Assembly (NCBI GenBank): GCA_947593655.1
Contig: CANQDS010000003.1
Span: forward strand, 1 to 64,000
DNA from: an uncultured Lachnospiraceae bacterium
Lineage (GTDB): Bacteria; Bacillota; Clostridia; Lachnospirales; Lachnospiraceae
Length of the DNA: 64,000 bases
Direction of reading: 5' to 3'
In this document: positions 1 to 8,508 of the stretch, one piece after another
How positions within the stretch are numbered: the first letter of the stretch is position 1
Layout of the letters: every line of letters begins with the position of its first letter
Position numbers and translations under genes: made by a program
The notes under the pieces: generated by a model
What the model was told of the DNA's origin: nothing
Seen by the model: only the letters and a program-made list of their open reading frames with translations
Database searches by the model: none

Positions 1-131
1 GATATTGAAAAATTCTGAAAAAATGTAGAATTAATGATTTTACGGAAAAAAGTGTTTACTACATCATTTGAAAAAGAGCTTTGATATGATAAAGTTAAAA
101 GTAAGGTTTACAATGGATATGCTGTTTTGTG

Positions 132-170
132 CGGGTAGCTTTCTTGTGGAAAGTTGCCCGTTTTGTTTTA
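132..170 (+). terminator. Rho-independent terminator or attenuator
   Basis: An 11-bp stem (132-142 with 150-160, including two G-U pairs) closes a 7-nt loop and is followed directly by a T-rich run at 161-170. It either ends a gene left of the window or acts as an attenuator upstream of the response regulator. A further promoter lies after it, so the former is more likely. Confidence 0.7.
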
Positions 171-223
171 AAGGAGCAAATTATTAAAACAAGCAAGTCA
201 GTCACCAGGTTGTCACATTCTTC

Positions 224-232
224 TGATATAAT
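224..232 (+). promoter_or_regulatory. Extended -10 promoter of the two-component/ABC operon
   Basis: The sequence TGATATAAT is a perfect extended -10 element, 30 bases before the response-regulator start. No good -35 lies 17 bases upstream, which suits an extended -10 promoter or one needing an activator. GTCAC occurs twice just upstream (201-205 and 212-216) and could be part of a regulator site; that is inference. Confidence 0.55.
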
Positions 233-262
233 GAAAACAAAAACGAGAGGCGGCTGGTTGAC

Positions 263-934
263 ATGATAGAATTATATTATGCGGAGGACGATGCCAATAT
301 TGCAAATGTGGTAAAGGAATATCTGGAGCAAAAAGACATGAAAGTGCAGATATATCATACAATTTTAGAAATCAAACAGGCTTTGGAAAAGCATATGGCA
401 GCGGTTGTTCTGCTTGACTGGAATATGCCGGATGGTCATGGAGACAGCCTGTGCCAGTGGATTCGCAATCGTTGGAAGGAACTTCCGATCATTTTTCTTA
501 CTGTCCGCGGGGACAGTTCTGATATTGTTTCCGGATTTAAGAATGGAGCGGATGACTATGTGGTAAAGCCGTTTGCGTTAGAAGTATTGTATTCGAGGAT
601 TCTTGCAGTACTACGCAGAACCGGGAATGTAACAGAACAATACCTTTCCTGTGATGAGATTAAAATGGATCAAAACCGTCATGCCGTCTTTTGCCGTTCA
701 GAGGAAATCGCATTAAGCGAGGCTGAGTATCAGCTTTTATGGTATCTGATGCAAAACAAGGGAAAAACAGTTACCAGGGCAAAAATTTTAGAAAAGGTAT
801 GGGATGTGAATGGCAGTTATGTGAATGATAATACTTTGACTGTCACAATGAAACGCCTTCGGGACAAGCTTTCGCAGCCAACGTGCCTGAAAACGATCAG
901 AAGCGTGGGCTACCGCATGGAGGATACGATATGA
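263..934 (+). CDS. OmpR-family response regulator
   Basis: DNA-binding output of a two-component system, 223 residues. The receiver domain fills residues 1-115: acidic pocket E8-D10, phospho-acceptor D52 in LLDWNMPDG, a switch Thr in FLTVRG and the conserved Lys in VVKPFA. A winged-helix DNA-binding domain follows (about 125-220). The start is preceded by GAGAGGCGG at a normal distance. Its stop overlaps the kinase start by ATGA, so the two are translationally coupled. With the kinase, an ABC ATPase and an FtsX-type permease in one operon it resembles modules that sense and remove cell-envelope-active peptides (BceRSAB or YxdJKLM type). The drug or peptide sensed cannot be read from sequence. 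Confidence 0.93.
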   Translation: MIELYYAEDDANIANVVKEYLEQKDMKVQIYHTILEIKQALEKHMAAVVLLDWNMPDGHGDSLCQWIRNRWKELPIIFLTVRGDSSDIVSGFKNGADDYVVKPFALEVLYSRILAVLRRTGNVTEQYLSCDEIKMDQNRHAVFCRSEEIALSEAEYQLLWYLMQNKGKTVTRAKILEKVWDVNGSYVNDNTLTVTMKRLRDKLSQPTCLKTIRSVGYRMEDTI

Positions 935-2283
935 ACAGCCGTAGGAATGTATTTGTTACTTTAGGTTTTGTATTATCAGTCAGTTTCATTGCTGCCGCTA
1001 TTGCTGTATGGCTGGTTTCCTGTTATTACAGTAAGACATCCTTTGATCTGGTAAATGCAATCTGCTGCGAAGTGATCGAACAAGAGCCGGGAACCCAGAA
1101 AATCATAGCTGCCGCATTAAAGGAATATACCAAAGGGGATCCGGACGGCTTTTTAGAAGATGATCTATTGTCGTTGCTTGGATACCGTGTGTCTGATTTT
1201 TCGGACATTTCATGCAGACAACTTGTTTTCTTTGCAGCAGCCGGATGGTTGATTGGGATTTTGCTTTTCTTTTTTACTTTTCTTTATCGGAACAGGATGG
1301 AAAATCACAGGATCAGAAATTTAGCGGCTTATCTGGAACAGGTAAACAGCGGCAAAGCATTGATCCTATCCGTTTCCGGAGAGGATGATTTTTCCAGATT
1401 AGAGGATGAAATTTATAAGACCGTGACATTTCTTTATCAGACAAAAGAGCAGGCAGTGCAGACGAAAAATGATTTTGCGGAGAATTTATCCAATATCGCA
1501 CACCAAATCAAAACGCCGATTACCGCTATTTCCTTGTCTGTCCAGAGGATAAAACAGAACTTTGATGATGCAGCTGCGGAATGGAAGGAGAAGCATAATA
1601 CCATGGAGCAGAAGGAGATCTGCACAGTCTTGGAACAGAAGGAAAACCATAATACCATGGAGCAGAAGGAAATCTGCACAGCCTTAGAGCAGGTGGAAAA
1701 ACAGCTTACGCGACTGATCTATCTGGAAAACTCTTTGCTGATCTTGTCCCGGCTTGACGCAGGAACGCTGCTTTTACAAAAAGAGGAAACCGATGTTTTT
1801 ACTCTCCTTGCTCTTGCAGCGGATAATCTTCAGGAGTTTTTCTTGGCTTCAAATACTTCCATTGAGATACCGGAACAAGGGGAAATGTTCATTTCAGCGG
1901 ATATGGACTGGACAATGGAAGCCATCATGAATCTCATGAAAAACTGTATGGAACATAATGAAGGGGGAACGGTTCATTGTTCTTACACTCAGAATCCATT
2001 GTATACGGAGATCCTGATCTGGGATGAGGGAGAAGGATTTGCAAAGGAAGATTTGCCGCACATCTTTGAACGGTTTTATCGAGGGAAAAATGCAAGTGAG
2101 GGAGGTATAGGAATCGGACTTGCTTTGGCAAAAGAGATCATAGAACGCCAGAACGGGACGATACGGGCAAAAAACAAACCCGGCGACGGAGCTTTTTTTG
2201 AGATCCGCTTTTATACCTTGGTACTTGATAATGAAGTGGAAAAGGAAATGAATATCGCAGGAATATTTTCGAAAAAATTGTGA
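931..2283 (+). CDS. Sensor histidine kinase with internal 18-residue duplication
   Basis: Membrane histidine kinase of 450 residues, starting at the ATG that overlaps the regulator stop. Two membrane segments (about 8-30 and 98-119) flank a roughly 66-residue extracytoplasmic region, longer than the tiny loop of true BceS-type intramembrane sensors. The H-box NIAHQIKTP carries H191. The ATPase domain shows the N-box around MNLMKNCMEH, DEGEGF and GIGIGLAL. Between the two helices of the dimerisation domain sits a tandem duplication of 18 residues (54 bp at 1594-1647 and 1648-1701), each copy beginning HNTMEQKEICT. It phosphorylates the response regulator at 263-934 and probably responds to the state of the downstream transporter. 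Confidence 0.92.
   Translation: MNSRRNVFVTLGFVLSVSFIAAAIAVWLVSCYYSKTSFDLVNAICCEVIEQEPGTQKIIAAALKEYTKGDPDGFLEDDLLSLLGYRVSDFSDISCRQLVFFAAAGWLIGILLFFFTFLYRNRMENHRIRNLAAYLEQVNSGKALILSVSGEDDFSRLEDEIYKTVTFLYQTKEQAVQTKNDFAENLSNIAHQIKTPITAISLSVQRIKQNFDDAAAEWKEKHNTMEQKEICTVLEQKENHNTMEQKEICTALEQVEKQLTRLIYLENSLLILSRLDAGTLLLQKEETDVFTLLALAADNLQEFFLASNTSIEIPEQGEMFISADMDWTMEAIMNLMKNCMEHNEGGTVHCSYTQNPLYTEILIWDEGEGFAKEDLPHIFERFYRGKNASEGGIGIGLALAKEIIERQNGTIRAKNKPGDGAFFEIRFYTLVLDNEVEKEMNIAGIFSKKL
1594..1701 (+). repeat. Two-copy 54-bp tandem duplication inside the kinase
   Basis: Copies at 1594-1647 and 1648-1701 are nearly identical and in frame. They add 18 residues between the two helices of the histidine phosphotransfer domain. 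Confidence 0.9.
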
Positions 2284-2317
2284 AAAGCTGTTGGCGGATG
2301 GGAAGGAGAAAATTGAA

Positions 2318-2998
2318 ATGGAAATCCTAAAATGTGAGAAAGTCAGGAAAGTATATGGTTCCGGAGGCAATCAAGTGACAGCGCTTGACGGGATTGATCT
2401 GTCTGTGAGCAAAGGAGAATTTGTAGCAATTCTTGGAGCTTCCGGTTCAGGCAAGTCCACGCTTTTGCATATTCTTGGAAGTGTGGACAAGGCTACCGAT
2501 GGAAAGGTCATCATAGATGGAACCGACCTCTCCAAATTGAATCAGACACAGGCGGCAATCTTTCGTCGCAGGAAAGTAGGGATCGTTTATCAGTTTTATA
2601 ATCTGATTCCCACGCTCACAGCGGGGAAAAACATTTTAATGCCACTTGTGCTTGATAAGAAAAAGCCCAATAAAGAGTACTTTGATAAGATTGCAGGATC
2701 TCTTGGAATTGCTGATAAGCTTGAGGCGTTGCCAAATCAGCTCTCTGGTGGCGAACAGCAGAGAGTCGCGATCGCACGTTCTCTGATCTACCGTCCGGCT
2801 CTTCTTCTGGCAGACGAGCCGACCGGAAATTTAGACCAGAAGAATTCGAAAGAAGTCGTTGATATGCTGAAGCTTTCCAATCGCAATCTGGGGCAAACAA
2901 TTCTGCTGATTACCCATGATGAAAAGGTTGCTATGGAGGCAGAGCGGATTCTTACAGTTGAGGATGGACATATCATCAGTGATGAACGGCGGAGGTAG
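2318..2998 (+). CDS. ABC transporter ATP-binding protein (MacB/BceA type)
   Basis: ATPase of 226 residues. It has Walker A GASGSGKST, Q-loop VYQFYN, signature LSGGEQQRVAIA, Walker B LLLADEPTGNLD and the switch His in LLITHD. LADEPTGNLD is typical of the LolD/MacB/BceA branch that powers FtsX-type permeases. The ATG at 2318 is preferred over an upstream TTG at 2291 because GGAAGGAG lies at 2301-2308 in front of it. It sits between the kinase and the permease, so it should power the extrusion or freeing of an envelope-active compound. Confidence 0.93.
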   Translation: MEILKCEKVRKVYGSGGNQVTALDGIDLSVSKGEFVAILGASGSGKSTLLHILGSVDKATDGKVIIDGTDLSKLNQTQAAIFRRRKVGIVYQFYNLIPTLTAGKNILMPLVLDKKKPNKEYFDKIAGSLGIADKLEALPNQLSGGEQQRVAIARSLIYRPALLLADEPTGNLDQKNSKEVVDMLKLSNRNLGQTILLITHDEKVAMEAERILTVEDGHIISDERRR

Positions 2999-3003
2999 TG
3001 GAA

Positions 3004-5229
3004 ATGTGGAAAGATTATTCATCAAGTTATATGAAAAACAACCGCACAGCCGGTTTATCCGTTATGATAGCGGCGTTTATTTCTGCCCTGCTCTTATCCC
3101 TGCTGTGCGGATTATTCTATAACGCCTGGAAATATGAGGTGGAACGGATCGAATTAAATCAGGGCGGCTGGCATAGCCGTATCATTGGGGAACTCAGTCC
3201 GGAGGATCTGGAAATAATTAAAAACTTTGCAAATGTAGAGAATGCTGTGGTAAATGAGAAAGGGTTAAAAGGAACAGAAACGACAATAGATATTTATTTT
3301 AGCGATAAAAAAGCTGTGTTTTCAGATATGCCTCATATTGCGGAACTGCTCGGCATCGGGCAGGAAAAAATTGTTTATCATTATGAACTTCTTGCCATGT
3401 ACCTGATCCGCGATTCCAGCGACACCGCTCCAAGGCTTTTGTTCCCGCTGTTTATTTTGATTACGCTTGCAGCATCTTTCTCACTGATTATCATTATCCA
3501 TAATTCTTTTGCAGTGACCATGAATGCAAGAATTCATCAGTTTGGCATTTTTTCCAGTATTGGAGCTGCGCCGAAACAGATCCGAACTTGTCTTTTGCAG
3601 GAAGCGGCTGTCCTCTGCGCGGGACCGGTCATAACAGGCAATCTGCTGGGAATTGCAGGAAGCGCCGGTCTTATCAATCTGAGCAATACCATGTTGGGCG
3701 GCGATGTCTCTGGACGGTATGAGGCCTCCTTTGGCTATCACCCGCTGGTTTTGCTGCTGACCTTGTTTGTAACGATCCTGACGATATGGATTTCCGCATG
3801 GCTTCCAGCAAGAAAGTTAAGCAGGTTGACGCCTCTCGAAGCGATAAAGAATACTGATGAATTACAATTAAAGCGTAAAAAAAGTTCCCGTTTGCTCTCA
3901 TTATTATTCGGAATAGAAGGGGAATTAGCCGGCAACGCATTGAAAGCACAAAAGAAAGCTCTGCGGACAGCATCCCTGTCGCTTATATTTTCATTCCTCG
4001 CATTTTCGCTTATGCAGTGTTTCTTCTCCCTTTCCCGGATCAGCACAAGGGAAACCTATTTCGAGCGTTATCAGGACGTGTGGGACATTATGACCGCTGT
4101 GAAAGATACTGATGTGGACAATTTTGCAGAAACGGCGGCGGTACAGGCGCTTGACGGGATAAAAAGCGCCATTGTTTATCAGAAGGCTTCTGCCAAAAGA
4201 ATGATCTCCGAAGAAGAAATGAGCGAAGATATGAAGTCTTTTGGCGGCTTTTCTAAGGCGCCTGCGAACGATGTGTCGCAGGTGGATGGCGGCTGGCTTG
4301 TAAATGCACCGATCGTTATTATGGATGATCAGAGTTTTGCCGCTTATTGTGAACAGATCGGCATTACGCCTCAGCTTGACGGAGCGGTAATCTTAAATCA
4401 GATCCGTGATGTGGCAAACCCTGATTTCCGGCATCCTGTTTTCATGCCTTATATCAAGACACCTGGTGCTGGCGAAAATGCAGTGAGTGTTTTAAGGCAG
4501 TCCGGCAAAGAGGAAATGACGGCGGAAGTCCCTGTCCTGTCTTATACGCGGGAGGTTCCTCTGTTAAGGGAGGAATATGCAAAGCTGGATTATTATGAGC
4601 TGGTGCATTTTATTCCTGTGTCCTTATGGAAAGAAATCAAGGGGCAGATCGGGGGAACAGAGAAAGACAGTTACATCTGCATCCGTGGAAAAGATGGCGC
4701 GGTACTGGAAGAATTAAATACGATACAGGATGAAATCACGCGGCTTGTCGATGGGAAATATGCCATAGAACAAGAAAACCGTATTCAGGAATATGAAACA
4801 AATAACAGACAGATACAGGGAATGATGGCTGTTTTCGGAGGTTTTTGCATTCTGCTTGCGATGATCGGCATTGGCAATGTGTTTTCCAATACGCTGGGAT
4901 TTGTGCGTCAAAGAAGAAGGGAATTTGCCAGATATCTGTCGATAGGGCTGACGCCGAAAGACTTAAAAAAGATGTTCTGTACTGAAGCGCTTGTAATCGC
5001 CGGGTGCCCGATCTTAATCAGTATTCCGATTGTTATTGTTTCAGTAAGATTCATGTTGCAGACAAGTTATATGGAGGCTGGCTTATTTTTGAAGGAAGCG
5101 CCATATGTTCCGATTTTATTGTTCCTGCTGGCGATTCTGGCTTCCGTGGCGCTGGCGTATTTTCTGGCATGGCGGAGTGTACGAAAGATCAGTCTGGCAG
5201 AGGTGCTTAAGGACGATACAATGATGTAA
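3004..5229 (+). CDS. FtsX-family ABC transporter permease
   Basis: Permease of about 741 residues. GGAGG at 2991-2995 favours ATG 3004; a GTG at 2998 touching the ATPase stop is possible. One N-terminal membrane helix (about 18-40) is followed by a short external region. Next come three helices in FtsX order (to about residue 275), another helix near 325-345, a large external domain of about 270 residues and three C-terminal helices. The two FtsX-like halves each end in short cytoplasmic signatures (RKLSRLTPLEAIK and VRKISLAEVLK). This architecture fits the peptide-antibiotic-sensing and resistance permeases, where the external domain contacts the compound. Confidence 0.88.
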   Translation: MWKDYSSSYMKNNRTAGLSVMIAAFISALLLSLLCGLFYNAWKYEVERIELNQGGWHSRIIGELSPEDLEIIKNFANVENAVVNEKGLKGTETTIDIYFSDKKAVFSDMPHIAELLGIGQEKIVYHYELLAMYLIRDSSDTAPRLLFPLFILITLAASFSLIIIIHNSFAVTMNARIHQFGIFSSIGAAPKQIRTCLLQEAAVLCAGPVITGNLLGIAGSAGLINLSNTMLGGDVSGRYEASFGYHPLVLLLTLFVTILTIWISAWLPARKLSRLTPLEAIKNTDELQLKRKKSSRLLSLLFGIEGELAGNALKAQKKALRTASLSLIFSFLAFSLMQCFFSLSRISTRETYFERYQDVWDIMTAVKDTDVDNFAETAAVQALDGIKSAIVYQKASAKRMISEEEMSEDMKSFGGFSKAPANDVSQVDGGWLVNAPIVIMDDQSFAAYCEQIGITPQLDGAVILNQIRDVANPDFRHPVFMPYIKTPGAGENAVSVLRQSGKEEMTAEVPVLSYTREVPLLREEYAKLDYYELVHFIPVSLWKEIKGQIGGTEKDSYICIRGKDGAVLEELNTIQDEITRLVDGKYAIEQENRIQEYETNNRQIQGMMAVFGGFCILLAMIGIGNVFSNTLGFVRQRRREFARYLSIGLTPKDLKKMFCTEALVIAGCPILISIPIVIVSVRFMLQTSYMEAGLFLKEAPYVPILLFLLAILASVALAYFLAWRSVRKISLAEVLKDDTMM

Positions 5230-5309
5230 AAAATATGGCTAATATATAATTAAGATAGTGCATATCTTTATGATATTAACTGCGCAGAAAAATACGTAAA
5301 GGAGACTGT

Positions 5310-5697
5310 ATGATGAGTACTATTAAATTTTTAAATGAGAACTATTGGTGAGAAAGGATTCTTAACATTTTTAGCAGCACAGATTAATATGAACTGTAAT
5401 TCTATGTTGATGAATGGTACGAAAGTTGCGAACTACATATACCTTGATACACAGGTGAATAAAGCAATTAGTGATGATGCACCGAATGTATATTTTGGAA
5501 AGGTATTGAAGCAGTGTGAAGGTGGAAATATCGTGCTTGGAAATATTGCAGATAAAGACTTGCTTACGACAAATCTTGAAGAGAACTGTATTCCACAAAA
5601 TATTATGAATATGACAGTTGAGAACTATGATGAATTTTTAACTGAGAGACGTAAAATGATGGCAGCGTTGATACAGAAGTATTATGAGAGGCTGTAA
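5310..5697 (+). pseudogene. Remnant of a larger protein, C-terminal part only
   Basis: A ribosome binding site (AAGGAGA, 5299-5305) and ATG at 5310 start a 13-codon frame that stops at a TGA. The longest open frame (5335-5697, 120 codons) lies in another frame. Its last 50 residues (pattern ENCIPQNIMNMTVENYDEF then ERRKMMAALIQKYYERL) resemble, from memory, the C-terminal end of DUF262/GmrSD-type proteins; this is weak. No N-terminal catalytic part is present. I read it as a frameshifted, internally deleted gene in an AT-rich, decayed stretch. Confidence 0.4.
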
Positions 5698-6029
5698 ATT
5701 TTTTGGGCACTAACTTCCGATAACAAAAATTATGTGGAAGTAAGAAAAGAAATTTGTTGTATGGGTGGTTTGATTAGCAAAAGTAAAGATTGCAGATGGT
5801 CGTATTAATTTGAAAGGTAATTTTGTGTCCAGAGAGAAGAATCACCGTTACATGACTATCTGCAACTGCATTTCTCATAATGCTGATTATCGGAAGAAAA
5901 CATTTTTTCTCATTTTCCGTTCAATTTACATTCAATGTGGGTTGGATGGATTTTTTATATTCTATACCTACAAATAAAAACGCCTACAGGTAAATTGCAG
6001 GCCGAGAGCAGAAAAGGCAGGTACAGAAT
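5698..6029. other. AT-rich stretch without a recognisable gene
   Basis: No open frame with a ribosome binding site and no clear hairpin terminator was seen. Base use is like the flanking gene fragments and unlike the GC-richer genes after 9.6 kb. It appears to be decayed DNA. Confidence 0.4.
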
Positions 6030-6361
6030 ATGTACGAAGAATTCACAGGACAAGCCGGTTGTAATCGGAAATGACCACGGGTTTTCACTTATGCAAACCA
6101 AGCATCACATTATCATCAGTTTTGCACCGGAAGACAATATTATCATGCAGGAGGCAAATCCTGATTTTAAGACAGATAAAGATATGATTCGTGGCACCAA
6201 TAAAACCATATCCTTTCGGATGCTGCATATGAAGAAGTCCATTCGTGGGAAATCTTTGGGTGAAAGTTATGAAAGGGGAGTTCGGGTTCGATAAGGGTGA
6301 GCAGGGGTTGCCCTATATTGTGGTGCAAACCTCGCAGATTTCTCAACTGGAAGTATTATAG
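6030..6361 (+). pseudogene. Gene fragments, possibly a ParM-like remnant
   Basis: An ATG at 6030 opens only 14 codons. An overlapping frame reads KPVVIGNDHGFSLMQTKHH from about 6052, which recalls the nucleotide-binding start of Firmicute ParM/StbA-like actins carried by plasmids and conjugative elements. A third frame (to the TAG at 6361) ends VVQTSQISQLEVL. Three frames are needed to read through, so nothing functional is expected. The family assignment is tentative; it would make this a scar of a former mobile element. Confidence 0.3.
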
Positions 6362-6405
6362 CATTTTTGAGTGAATTGCCAATAATATGAAAAAAACATA
6401 ATTTT

Positions 6406-6440
6406 AACTTTTTAACTTTACAAATGAAGTTAAAAAAGTT
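6406..6440. promoter_or_regulatory. Near-perfect inverted-repeat operator
   Basis: AACTTTTTAACTT (6406-6418) and AAGTTAAAAAAGTT (6427-6440) are reverse complements apart from one extra A, separated by 8 bases. The palindrome covers the -35 box and most of the spacer of the promoter of the following gene, the position expected for a repressor site. Confidence 0.65.
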
Positions 6441-6445
6441 AGTAT
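6417..6445 (+). promoter_or_regulatory. Sigma-A promoter of the AAA/nuclease gene
   Basis: TTTACA (6417-6422), a 17-base spacer and TAGTAT (6440-6445), followed by a strong AAGGAGGGGGG ribosome binding site before ATG 6468. Confidence 0.6.
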
Positions 6446-6467
6446 AGACCTATAAGGAGGGGGGCTT

Positions 6468-8261
6468 ATGACAAACGAAGAATATAACAAGATTATTGCC
6501 GAAATTGAAACACTGCCAACAGGTGGTATTACTTATAAAAAGATAAATGGAAAAGAGTATGCTTATTATCAATGGCGTGAGGATGGAAAGCAACATACCA
6601 GAAGGACGAAGGATGAAGAGTTAGAACAGCTTTCTAAGCAAATCGAACGAAGGAAAGTACTTCAAAACTTAATAAAAAACATAGACAATCAGGAAAAAAA
6701 TGAAGAAAAGCCGGTTTTGCAGTTTCGATGCACAGTAAGAATTGGAGAGGATTTGGAGCGTTTTGTAAAACCAGTGGCAAAGTGGGTAAAACGTGAATGT
6801 TATCAGCAACTTCATGATTATGTTTATGGAGATATACATGATAGAGTGTATATTTTGTATGGTCTTAGGAGAACAGGTAAAACAACACTGATTCGTCAGT
6901 TAATATCTGAGATGGATGCATCAATGAGAAGTAAAGCAGTGTTCATTCAGATACAGGATAGCAAGACCTTGGATGATGTAAATCAGGATTTAAAGGTTTT
7001 GGAGGAAAAAGGTTATCGTTATGTGTTTATCGATGAGGTTACACTGTTGAATGATTTTATCGAAGGTGCAGCATTGTTTTCTGATGTATTTGCAGCAAGT
7101 GGAATGAAGATAGTACTTTCCGGTACTGATTCCTTAGGCTTTATGTTTACAGAAGATGAGGAGTTGTATGACAGGTGCATTATGTGTCATACAACATTTA
7201 TTCCATATCGTGAATTTGAGAGAGTGCTAGGAATTGTGGGTATTGATGATTTCATTCGATATGGCGGAACGATGAGCCTTGGTGGAAAGCAGTATAATGA
7301 CACTGCCATGATTTTTGCCACTAAGAAGAGTACCGACGAGTACATTGACAGTGCCATTGCGAGAAATATTCAGCATTCCTTAAAAAACTATAAGTATGAA
7401 GGTCATTTCCGTTCATTGCGGGATTTGTATGAGAAAAATGAATTAACCAACGCAATTAACAGAATTGTGGAGGATATGAACCATAGATTCACTATGGAGG
7501 TATTGACCAGAGATTTTAAATCAAATGATTTAAGAATTTCAGCAAGCAATTTGCGAAAAGATCGGGAAGAACCGACAGATATTCTCGATCGTATTGATAT
7601 TCTTAAAGTGAATGAAATGCTGAAATCTTTGCTGGAAATCAAGGATAAGGAAGAACAAAAGGTTGAAATCCAAGATGCACATCGTTACGAAATAAAAGAA
7701 TATTTGGATTTGCTTGACTTAACTGTGGAGATAGAAAGCAGATGGATGTCTGATTATAATCGAAGAGAATCCAGAACAGCATTTTCGCAGCCTGGTATGC
7801 GTTATTCCCAAGCAGAGGCACTTATCAAATCGCTTATGCAGGATGATATGTTTAGAGATCTATCCTTTGAAGAGCGAAAGAGAGTAACTGAAAGAATAAT
7901 CGATGAAATTAAAAACAGAATGATGGAGGATATTCTTCTTTTGGAGACAAAGCTTTCTAAAAAGAAATGTGAAGTGTTCCGCTTGCAGTTCGCGATTGGC
8001 GAATTCGATATGGTGGTGTTTAATCCGGATGAGGGCACTTGTGAAATCTATGAAATTAAGCATAGTAAAGAAGTTGTTCCCCAGCAGTGTAAGCATTTGT
8101 TAGATAAACAAAAATGCAAGGATACGGAATTTAGATACGGCACAATTACTGGAAAATATGTGATTTATCGTGGTGCCACAACATCCCTTGTTCAGGAAGG
8201 AGTGGAGACACAAGAAGATGTGATGTATCTGAATGTGGAAGAGTATTTGAAAAATTTATAG
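6468..8261 (+). CDS. AAA ATPase with C-terminal nuclease-like region
   Basis: 597 residues. The first 60 residues hold a compact module with YKKINGKEYAYYQWREDGK, similar in style to short DUF6788-type domains with a Lys/Arg-rich sheet. A P-loop ATPase domain follows: Walker A GLRRTGKTT (132-140), Walker B VFIDE (186-190) and an AAA_14-like sensor region VLSGTDSLG. Near the C-terminus FDMVVF followed by CEIYEIKHS gives a D then E-x-K spacing like PD-(D/E)XK folds, as in DUF4143-type proteins. Such ATPases are common, poorly understood accessory genes of Clostridia. Only its own promoter and a palindromic operator are beside it. Function unknown; defence, toxin-like or DNA-element roles are guesses. 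Confidence 0.75.
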   Translation: MTNEEYNKIIAEIETLPTGGITYKKINGKEYAYYQWREDGKQHTRRTKDEELEQLSKQIERRKVLQNLIKNIDNQEKNEEKPVLQFRCTVRIGEDLERFVKPVAKWVKRECYQQLHDYVYGDIHDRVYILYGLRRTGKTTLIRQLISEMDASMRSKAVFIQIQDSKTLDDVNQDLKVLEEKGYRYVFIDEVTLLNDFIEGAALFSDVFAASGMKIVLSGTDSLGFMFTEDEELYDRCIMCHTTFIPYREFERVLGIVGIDDFIRYGGTMSLGGKQYNDTAMIFATKKSTDEYIDSAIARNIQHSLKNYKYEGHFRSLRDLYEKNELTNAINRIVEDMNHRFTMEVLTRDFKSNDLRISASNLRKDREEPTDILDRIDILKVNEMLKSLLEIKDKEEQKVEIQDAHRYEIKEYLDLLDLTVEIESRWMSDYNRRESRTAFSQPGMRYSQAEALIKSLMQDDMFRDLSFEERKRVTERIIDEIKNRMMEDILLLETKLSKKKCEVFRLQFAIGEFDMVVFNPDEGTCEIYEIKHSKEVVPQQCKHLLDKQKCKDTEFRYGTITGKYVIYRGATTSLVQEGVETQEDVMYLNVEEYLKNL

Positions 8262-8294
8262 AGTGTAGTTTGGATAAATGGAAAGGATGATGCA

Positions 8295-8400
8295 ATGAGT
8301 AAAATATGATGAAGCGGCATTGATAAAGCTGATAGGTTTGCAACAGGAAATGATAGATTGGATAAAAGCGTATATTATTTGGCATGCTGAAATCGCCTAA
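8295..8400 (+). pseudogene. Small frameshifted ORF between the ATPase and fic
   Basis: ATG 8295 with GGAAAGGATG upstream reads only MSKI before TGA. One extra A in the AAAA run would restore a 34-codon frame beginning MSKYDEAALIKLIGLQQE and ending at the TAA 8398-8400. It therefore looks like a frameshifted short gene or the start of a lost longer one. I do not recognise the family. Confidence 0.35.
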
Positions 8401-8507
8401 TACATATTTTTTCGCATAATTTGATAATACATTAGGCGGGAACTGGAAAAATATTGATTATCGCCTAAAGGAGTGGTATAATTAGGCGAAAAGAGAGGAA
8501 CTAGGCG
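8394..8507. promoter_or_regulatory. Five-copy TTAGGCG half-site array upstream of fic
   Basis: CGCCTAA at 8394-8400 and 8462-8468; the reverse complement TTAGGCG at 8432-8438 and 8482-8488; a variant CTAGGCG at 8501-8507, one base before the start codon. The 8462/8482 pair lies in the spacer and over the end of the -10 box. The last copy covers the ribosome binding region. This fits repression by a winged-helix protein, plausibly the Fic protein itself through its C-terminal domain. Confidence 0.75.
8454..8482 (+). promoter_or_regulatory. fic promoter
   Basis: TTGATT (8454-8459), 17-base spacer, TATAAT (8477-8482), with TGG before the -10 giving an extended -10 element. Operator half-sites overlap both spacer and -10. 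Confidence 0.75.
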
Positions 8508-8508
8508 A

